NCBI GenBank assembly: GCA_038133845.1
Contig: JAYPUA010000013.1
Location: forward strand, 1-64,000
Length of the DNA stretch: 64,000 bases
Origin: JAYPUA01 sp038133845
GTDB taxonomy: Bacteria > SAR324 > NAC60-12
Direction of reading: 5' to 3'
In this document: positions 58,989 to 64,000 of the stretch, in pieces
Layout of the letters: every line of letters starts with the position of its first letter
Position numbering within the stretch: the stretch's first letter is position 1
Translations under genes and position numbers: made by a program
The notes under the pieces: model-generated
Database searches by the model: none
The model's input: only the letters and a program-made list of their open reading frames with translations
Told to the model about the DNA's origin: nothing

Positions 58989-60412
58989 GTGTCCCGGCGA
59001 GCCTCGACGATTTTCCGGAACGAGCCGGCCTGCACCTCTTCTACGGTCACGCCTGCGGCCTCGACGTCCTCCGGATCGATGGCCCCGGAGTTCAGAGCCC
59101 GGAAGAAGTAGTTCAGCAGTCCCTGCCCGGTCGCTGCGTCGTCAAAGACATCGCCGCTGAGGGTGGCCTTTGAGGCCTGCTCCACGAAGTTGCGCAAACG
59201 AGTTGTCGACTCTTGGGCCTGCTCCAGGAAGAACGCCGCGCAGGCCGCATAGCGGACCGGAATCTGTGCAGGATGCAGATCCCAGCCCTGATAGAATCCG
59301 TGGGCCAGCGAGCGGCGGATGTGTCCGTAGCTCAGGCGCCAGGCGCGGTGGACGGTCTCCAGGTTCTCCCGCACCTGCACCGGGGTGAGGTTCTCTCCGC
59401 GGCAAGGTCCGACGGGCATGATGTTGGTTGCTCCGTCGGAGAGGAAGATCCCTGTGCCGCCGAATGCGACCTTCATCACGTGTCGGGCGAAGTCACAGAC
59501 CGCGCTGTCCATCTTCTGATAAGAGGCGATCAGGTCACAGGATGCCGTGTAATCGTAGGTCCCGAAGTGTGCCCCAACACAGCGCCCCTGGGCGGCGTTG
59601 GCGATCTTTCGCGCGGTCACCTCGCCGTTGGCGTTGAAGACGGACTGTGTCGTCTCGATCATGATCTCCATCTTCAGCGAACCCGAGGGCATGCCTTTCC
59701 GGGCCTCGAAGATCTCGAACAGTTCCACCAGCGCGGCGGCCTGTTCCGGGATCTCGACTTTCGGCAGGGTCACCACAAAGTTGTCCGGAAGCGCCCCTCC
59801 GGTCTCCTCCAGCATGGTGCTCAGGAACAGGTCGAGCGTGCGGATGCCTCGATCGGAGAACTCCCGATTGAAGGGCTTGATGCGGATTCCGATGAACGGC
59901 GGGAGGATCCCCTGCTTCATCGCGGAGATCACCTCCTTTGCCCCTTGAATTGCCACGGCGTCCTCCTCCTCGTCCGGGCGGATCCCGAAGCCGTCCTCGT
60001 AGTCGAGCCGGAAGTCTTCCACAGCCTCGCGCTCCAACTTCTTGCGTACCTGACCATAGACGCGCCACGCCAGCCAGACAGGAAAGTTTGCGGTGGAGAC
60101 ACCTCGCTCCTCCACATCCCGGACCAGCGTTTCGATGTCTGCCAGCCGGGTCGGAAGCGAGTCCGATCCCTCCAGTCCCAGCGCCTGGGCAAAGGTCACA
60201 AAGTTTGAGGCAAAATCATCGAGGCTGCGCAGTGCCAACTTCCCCATCTTCGAGGCGAGGTCTGCCTTGAACAGGTGGGCCCCTCCGTAAATGGTGTGCA
60301 CCGGTTGTCGGGCAAGGGACTTCCCCGGATAGTCATTCACAAAGCGCTGATTGGCCTCGGCCAGGCGAGACAGGGTGTTTCCAATCAACTCAGAATTCAA
60401 CGTGGTACTCAT
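58985..60412 (-). CDS. CitE/aldolase-like DUF6986 protein of the ureide cluster
   Basis: 475 residues with features of the HpcH/HpaI-CitE barrel: EDGFGIRPDEEED, GIRIKPFNREFSDRGIRTLDLFL, LPKVEIPEQAAAL, KMEIMIETTQSVF and AHFGTYDYTASC. It belongs to the family named DUF6986, often found in allantoin clusters. A lyase or synthase acting on glyoxylate would fit chemically, since allantoicase and ureidoglycolate breakdown yield glyoxylate; that role is inference. It sits between alc and uraD. Confidence 0.75.
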   Translation of the reverse strand: MSTTLNSELIGNTLSRLAEANQRFVNDYPGKSLARQPVHTIYGGAHLFKADLASKMGKLALRSLDDFASNFVTFAQALGLEGSDSLPTRLADIETLVRDVEERGVSTANFPVWLAWRVYGQVRKKLEREAVEDFRLDYEDGFGIRPDEEEDAVAIQGAKEVISAMKQGILPPFIGIRIKPFNREFSDRGIRTLDLFLSTMLEETGGALPDNFVVTLPKVEIPEQAAALVELFEIFEARKGMPSGSLKMEIMIETTQSVFNANGEVTARKIANAAQGRCVGAHFGTYDYTASCDLIASYQKMDSAVCDFARHVMKVAFGGTGIFLSDGATNIMPVGPCRGENLTPVQVRENLETVHRAWRLSYGHIRRSLAHGFYQGWDLHPAQIPVRYAACAAFFLEQAQESTTRLRNFVEQASKATLSGDVFDDAATGQGLLNYFFRALNSGAIDPEDVEAAGVTVEEVQAGSFRKIVEARRDT

Positions 60413-60433
60413 GGATGTCCTCTCCTGTAAGGG

Positions 60434-61450
60434 TCAGCGGGTTTTGGTTCCCAGAATGCGGAGGCGACTGACTCCTCCGTCGGGATAGATGCTCAGCCGG
60501 ATGTGGGTCACCGGACCGACCTTGGCCAACTCCTTCTCGAAGAAGTGCTGGTGGTCGGCCTCAAGCTTCACCTCCGGAAGCAGGGTCTTCCAGGCAACCT
60601 CTGAGGAAAACCAGTCTTCCGGCTCGATTCCGGCAGGCAGGTTGAGTGCCTCCAGGCTGCAGCGGTCCGGATAGTTTCCCTTGAAGTGGGCCGTGTCGAC
60701 CTCGACCTTGCGAACGTTCCCCGCGCAGGCGAGGCGGAGGACGGCCCAATCGTTTCCAGGCTCTCGCCGCCGTCGGGTCTCCCAGCCGTCTCCCATGTTG
60801 ACCCCGCGCCCCGGTGCGACGAGGTTGTCCATGTGTCCAAAGTGCTGGTCGTTGCAGGCCAGCGCCTTTCCGCCCAGTCTGGAGGCCGCAAGGTCAATGA
60901 CCTCCTCTGGACCGATCGCGCTCCAGTCCACAGAGGGCTCTCCATACACGCGCAGGCGAGCCACGCCTCCATCCGGGTAGATGTGCAGCTTCAGGTGCGT
61001 CCAGCGCCGGCTGTCCTGGATCTCAAAGAAGTTCTGGGTGCTGCCCTGCAACGTCGATTTTGGGAGGATCTCCGTCCAGACCGTGGATTCGTCGGGGTCG
61101 CCGGAAAGTTCGCAGGCCTCGACGGAGGCGAACGGAGGGTAGTTCCCGGTGAAGTGGTTGGTGTCGATGTCCAGCGCCCGGATGGTCCCGGGGGCGCCAA
61201 GTCGCAGGGTGCACCAGTCGTGTCCAGGAACCCGCTTGCGCCGCGACTCCCACCCGTCCATCCACTTGCCGTATTCAGTGAACTTGTTGGGGATGAAGAT
61301 GCCGCGTCCGGGCTTGATCAGGTTCTCCTTTTCAGCAAAGAAGTCATCCGTGGTCTCCAGCATCACGGTACCGAGTCGCTCCTCGGCAAGGTTGAGAAAC
61401 CGCTTGGAGTAGCGGTCGTCGTGTGGGTGCTCAATGAACAGTTCGCTCAT
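60434..61450 (-). CDS. alc: Allantoicase
   Basis: Hydrolyses allantoate to ureidoglycolate and urea. Two tandem jelly-roll repeats are visible, each with the same motifs: GWESRRKRVPGHDW and DTNHFTGNYPP in the first, GWETRRRREPGNDW and DTAHFKGNYPDRC in the second. Length 338 is typical. It is 21 nt upstream of the CitE-like gene. Neither ureidoglycolate lyase nor allantoinase lies nearby. Confidence 0.92.
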   Translation of the reverse strand: MSELFIEHPHDDRYSKRFLNLAEERLGTVMLETTDDFFAEKENLIKPGRGIFIPNKFTEYGKWMDGWESRRKRVPGHDWCTLRLGAPGTIRALDIDTNHFTGNYPPFASVEACELSGDPDESTVWTEILPKSTLQGSTQNFFEIQDSRRWTHLKLHIYPDGGVARLRVYGEPSVDWSAIGPEEVIDLAASRLGGKALACNDQHFGHMDNLVAPGRGVNMGDGWETRRRREPGNDWAVLRLACAGNVRKVEVDTAHFKGNYPDRCSLEALNLPAGIEPEDWFSSEVAWKTLLPEVKLEADHQHFFEKELAKVGPVTHIRLSIYPDGGVSRLRILGTKTR

Positions 61451-61694
61451 GCAACTTCGGGTCGTAAAGGTTCAAAAATGCCCGGAAAGGGCTTGGTTCA
61501 TGGTGGGGCTCAAACCGTTGAGCTGCGATCCTGTCGCAACGTCGAGGCATGTCCCCGCCACGTGAGTCCATCAGGCTGCAGCTGCTCCTGCTCGAGGCTT
61601 TCAGGCTGTCCCCGTACGGTCGCGGTGTCTTCGAACACCTGACGGGCGGAAACAACCTGGCCTCCTCGGTTGTGCTCCTGATCGCTGTTTGTTC
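61451..61694. other. Spacer between GntR gene and alc
   Basis: About 240 bp with no supported gene. Short frames here have no family resemblance. It may hold a promoter for alc, but none is clear. Confidence 0.5.
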
Positions 61695-62384
61695 CTACTC
61701 GGTGAAGAATTCGCGGTGTTCGCGTTTCAGGGCTTCCATTTTGTGGATCACGTCACTCAGGTGATCCCGCATCGCCTGCACCGCCTGCACCGGGTGAGCC
61801 GAGAGGACGGCGTTGGCGATGGCCTGATGCTGACTGACGATCGTGTCCAGATACCCGGGGATCGGATACGAGAGCCGACGCATCCGGTCCAACTGCAGCT
61901 TGGCCAGGCTGATAATCCGCCAGACCCGTTCCGAGTAGTTGGCCTCGGAGAGCGCCCGGTGAAAGTCCTGATCCAGCGGGTACAGGCCGTCCTCGTCCTG
62001 ACGCTCTGCACAGCGCTGCTGCAGTTGCAGGTTGGTCTCCAGACGGTCGGACAGAGCCTCGGAAGGGCTCTCGGCCGCAGTCCGGACCATCGCGGTTTCA
62101 ATCAACTCCCGCAGGAAGAAGCCCTCTCGGACCTCCTGCATCGAGATCTTGCTCACAAAGGTTCCCCGCTGCGGCAAAACCTCCAGCAGCCCATCCTGGG
62201 CCAGAAGGATCATCGCCTCCCGAAGCGGTGTTCGAGACGTCCCAAAGCGTTCGCACAGATCCTTTTCTCTCACACGCTGTCCCGGATGCCACTCCAGTGA
62301 CACGATGGCCTCTCGGAGCCCATGGTAGATCTGATCTACCGTGTTCATCCGTGGGTCCAGCTTGAATTTTGAGGGGTTACTCAT
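61695..62384 (-). CDS. GntR-family (FCD) transcription regulator
   Basis: Winged helix-turn-helix at 15-75 (REKDLCERFGTSRTPLREAM and the following LPQRGTFVSK wing) plus an all-helical FCD ligand domain whose metal histidines lie in DQDFHRAL, SQHQAIANAV and MRDHLSDVI. Length 229. It is the first gene of the ureide group and probably controls it. It could also read the GntR-like palindrome at 28187-28207, but that is speculation. Confidence 0.88.
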   Translation of the reverse strand: MSNPSKFKLDPRMNTVDQIYHGLREAIVSLEWHPGQRVREKDLCERFGTSRTPLREAMILLAQDGLLEVLPQRGTFVSKISMQEVREGFFLRELIETAMVRTAAESPSEALSDRLETNLQLQQRCAERQDEDGLYPLDQDFHRALSEANYSERVWRIISLAKLQLDRMRRLSYPIPGYLDTIVSQHQAIANAVLSAHPVQAVQAMRDHLSDVIHKMEALKREHREFFTE

Positions 62385-62511
62385 CCAACTTTGCTCAAAG
62401 CACCTCGATGACTCTGCACTCTTCCCAATCTGTTCCGAAAAATATTATGAAATTCAATGGTCTGCCTTCAGACTCAGACAAGACAAGCTGTTGTTTGCAG
62501 TAGGGTTCCTC

Positions 62512-62544
62512 CCTGCCTGCCGCGCTGCGCTCGGCGCAGGCAGG
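62512..62544. repeat. Inverted repeat CCTGCCTGC/GCAGGCAGG
   Basis: A 9-bp perfect stem with a 15-nt GC-rich loop lies between divergent genes, so it is unlikely to be an ordinary terminator. Similar to the hairpins near 8530 and 28250. Confidence 0.6.
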
Positions 62545-62853
62545 TCAGAGAGAGACCCTTAATAATTACTAATATACTAGAAAAGATGCAAGGGTGAAAA
62601 ACCTGTTCTACGCCAGAGTGAGGGGGCTCGGCCAGGCATCCTTCGACGGCACCCAAGAAGCGTTTGTTGGATCGCAGCGCCTCGCAGGCGGGGCCCTCTC
62701 TTGCGGTTGCGCGTAGCCAAAGCCAGGGCACGTTCTCTTGCACAAGCAAGTAGGAATAATTTGAAAAATCGCCTCAATTTGCGAAACTTTTTTGTCAAAC
62801 TGGGAACACTGTCCGTCCTGTGTGGGTAGAAGTGACCGCTCGGGACCTGTAGA

Positions 62854-62882
62854 GGAACGTCTCCGCTGGTGGAAGACGTTCC
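62854..62882 (+). promoter_or_regulatory. Leader hairpin before lipoprotein gene
   Basis: GGAACGTCT (62854-62862) pairs with AGACGTTCC (62874-62882), 9 bp around an 11-nt loop, ending 69 nt before the ATG at 62952. It could be a leader structure or an operator. Confidence 0.45.
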
Positions 62883-62951
62883 GAGAGCACCGAGTTTCCC
62901 GGCGTGATTCAAGCGCCATTGCATCAACCGTATTCCTTCAAAGAGGTAGTG

Positions 62952-63596
62952 ATGAGCATCAACCGACTCTTTCTCGCCGCAGCATCGGTGTTTCTCCTGG
63001 CCCTGGGGGCGTGCTCCAGCAGTCAGCCAGAGGCTCCTCAAGAGAACGCTCCGGCCACACAGCAGGATCCGGACTTCTCCAACCGCCCGGACTGGACCAT
63101 GAATGAGCCTGGAGTGGAGGACGGACAGATGTCGTTTGTCGGGCTCTCGGCGATCCACGCCAATGAGAAGAACGCTCGGGACGACGCCCGCCGCAGCGCG
63201 GTCGATGCCGCAGTGCAGTACCTGGGGACAATCGCCAAGAACAAGTTTGAGCAGGCCTCCGTCAGCTACGGACTGGCCACCGAAGTGGTGGACCCGACTA
63301 CCAGCGCCCGGACCTTCCAGAAGCAGGTCTCGGCCAACGTGGCACGTCGGCTGAAGACCCAGAAGTGGTACATGGAGCGTGAGAGCGACGCCTCCGGCAA
63401 GCGCGGCTACAAGTACTTTGTGCTGGCCACGGTACCGATGGAAGAGCTGGACGAGTCCTTTAAGCAGACTGCACGTCAGAACATCGCCGATGCGCAGAAG
63501 CGGGCGAAGGAGGCGGCGACGGCCCAGGCCAAGAAGCAGGCTGAGGATGCCGCATCGTTCTGGGCCGACATGGAGAAGCAGGGCCTGACCGAATGA
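62952..63596 (+). CDS. LPP20-like lipoprotein
   Basis: The ATG at 62952 follows GAGG and opens a lipoprotein signal (MSINRLFLAAASVFLLALGAC, lipobox LGAC). The core (about 55-140) has GLSAIHANEKNARDDARRSA and an aromatic segment, like LPP20/LpoB-type lipoproteins, followed by a coiled-coil-like Ala/Lys/Gln-rich tail. The next gene begins at its stop (ATGA) and encodes a paralogue. Function unknown; probably outer-membrane anchored. Confidence 0.75.
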   Translation: MSINRLFLAAASVFLLALGACSSSQPEAPQENAPATQQDPDFSNRPDWTMNEPGVEDGQMSFVGLSAIHANEKNARDDARRSAVDAAVQYLGTIAKNKFEQASVSYGLATEVVDPTTSARTFQKQVSANVARRLKTQKWYMERESDASGKRGYKYFVLATVPMEELDESFKQTARQNIADAQKRAKEAATAQAKKQAEDAASFWADMEKQGLTE

Positions 63597-64000
63597 GAGC
63601 AAGCGCTCTCGGAACATGGGGAGTGAGTCTGCTGCTGCTGGGGGCGTGTGCCTCTCAGCCTCCTCCTCCTCCCCCGCCGCCGCCAGAGGAACCCATCCGA
63701 GAGGAACTGGTCCGCCGCCTGCCTGAAGCTGAGCCAGAGTGGGCGATCCGGGGGACTCGCGAGGAGGATGAAGACTTCCTCTACTTTGTGGGCTACTCGA
63801 GCAAGCAGGCAGAGGAGCGCAACGCGGTGGATGAAGCGCGCCGCGACGCCGGGAACCGATTTGTCGAGTACTGCGGCATTGAGGCCCGGGTGTTCAGTCA
63901 GTTCCTCTCAGTGACCTACGGGCTCTCTTCGGAGGTTCAAGACGCCACGCAGTCCGGAGTCAGCGGATCCAAGCAGCAGTCAGAGGCCTACTTCAGCCGC
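63593..64000 (+). CDS. LPP20-like lipoprotein, 3' end beyond window
   Basis: The frame is open through the last base (136 codons). Lipoprotein signal (MRASALGTWGVSLLLLGAC), then a run of nine prolines, then a domain clearly related to the previous gene: FVGYSSKQAEERNAVDEARR and SVTYGLSSEVQDATQSG align with FVGLSAIHANEKNARDDARR and SVSYGLATEVVDPTTSA. ATGA overlap shows coupling. Tandem duplication is the simplest explanation. Confidence 0.75.
   Translation, partial: MRASALGTWGVSLLLLGACASQPPPPPPPPPEEPIREELVRRLPEAEPEWAIRGTREEDEDFLYFVGYSSKQAEERNAVDEARRDAGNRFVEYCGIEARVFSQFLSVTYGLSSEVQDATQSGVSGSKQQSEAYFSR

Larger units (their letters stand above)
62385..62951. other. Divergent intergenic region with two hairpins
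   Basis: About 570 bp between the GntR gene and the lipoprotein pair. No gene is supported. It contains inverted repeats at 62512-62544 and 62854-62882 and AT-rich stretches (62561-62582, 62755-62800). Short frames on the minus strand are Arg/Gly-rich and look non-coding. Confidence 0.6.

Noticed and set aside
62474..62749. 91-residue minus-strand frame in the divergent region
   Set aside because: It crosses an inverted repeat, lacks a convincing ribosome site and resembles no family.

Overview
The window is a GC-rich, almost fully coding stretch from a Gram-negative, heterotrophic bacterium. It is a draft scaffold: two runs of exactly 100 N (11339-11438 and 17055-17154) are assembly gaps. 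Lipoproteins, TolA/TolB/CpoB-like envelope proteins, a beta-barrel-like protein, FtsH, RNase G, a six-repeat S1 protein and the order ftsH-cdaA-cdaR-pdxJ suggest a proteobacterial or delta-proteobacterial-grade lineage. A marine SAR324-like organism would fit the catabolic repertoire, but that placement is inference. No phage, IS element, CRISPR array or rRNA was seen.

Layout. 1-444: decayed toxin-antitoxin remnant. 449-8366 (+): WecA-type glycan-phosphate transferase, secreted 5'-nucleotidase-like phosphatase, peptide-type ABC binding protein plus one permease, then two nucleoside-type ABC permeases. 8363-8531: compound tandem repeat. 8560-10754: lipoprotein and NtrB-like histidine kinase. 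10782-15197: two zinc-ribbon unknowns, recR, a secreted Cys-rich protein, tyrS and a tRNA with CAU anticodon. 15331-17190: small or envelope unknowns and a gap. 17191-22456 (-): DMT exporter, dimethylglycine/sarcosine dehydrogenase-like enzyme, rpsA. 22749-27997 (-): five-gene catabolic operon (ketopantoate-reductase-like, class II aldolase, MetE-like methyltransferase, PobA, PhyH-like dioxygenase). A 390-bp divergent region with a strong palindromic operator separates it from 28389-32294 (+): acyl-CoA dehydrogenase, asparaginase II, MFS transporter and an unknown. 32297-35394: eno and a stand-alone FMN/Fe-S glutamate-synthase-like protein.

35475-43295 (-): PilZ/pseudo-receiver protein, IMP-cyclohydrolase-like gene, rng, pdxJ, cdaR, cdaA, ftsH. 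43531-47160 (+): nadK, tolA-like, tolB, cpoB-like. 47149-50984 (-): small membrane protein, gamma-carbonic-anhydrase-like hexapeptide protein, two unknowns and a TerB-like gene coupled to a HEAT/zinc-ribbon/TPR protein. 51122-56718: succinate-semialdehyde dehydrogenase, then FadB-like and FadE-like beta-oxidation genes. 56843-62384 (-): pirin, pentapeptide-repeat protein and a ureide operon (GntR, allantoicase, CitE-like DUF6986, UraD). 62952-64000 (+): two tandem paralogous lipoproteins, the second cut by the window edge.

A recurring theme is nitrogen and one-carbon scavenging: nucleotide dephosphorylation and nucleoside uptake at the left end, methylated-glycine oxidation, asparagine hydrolysis, and purine-ring breakdown at the right end. 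A second theme is nucleotide second messengers: a diadenylate cyclase (c-di-AMP) and a PilZ (c-di-GMP) protein lie about 5 kb apart. The items most worth follow-up are the PilZ/pseudo-receiver fusion, the TerB plus HEAT/zinc-ribbon pair, the operator at 28187-28207, and the very frequent hexamer TCCGGA.
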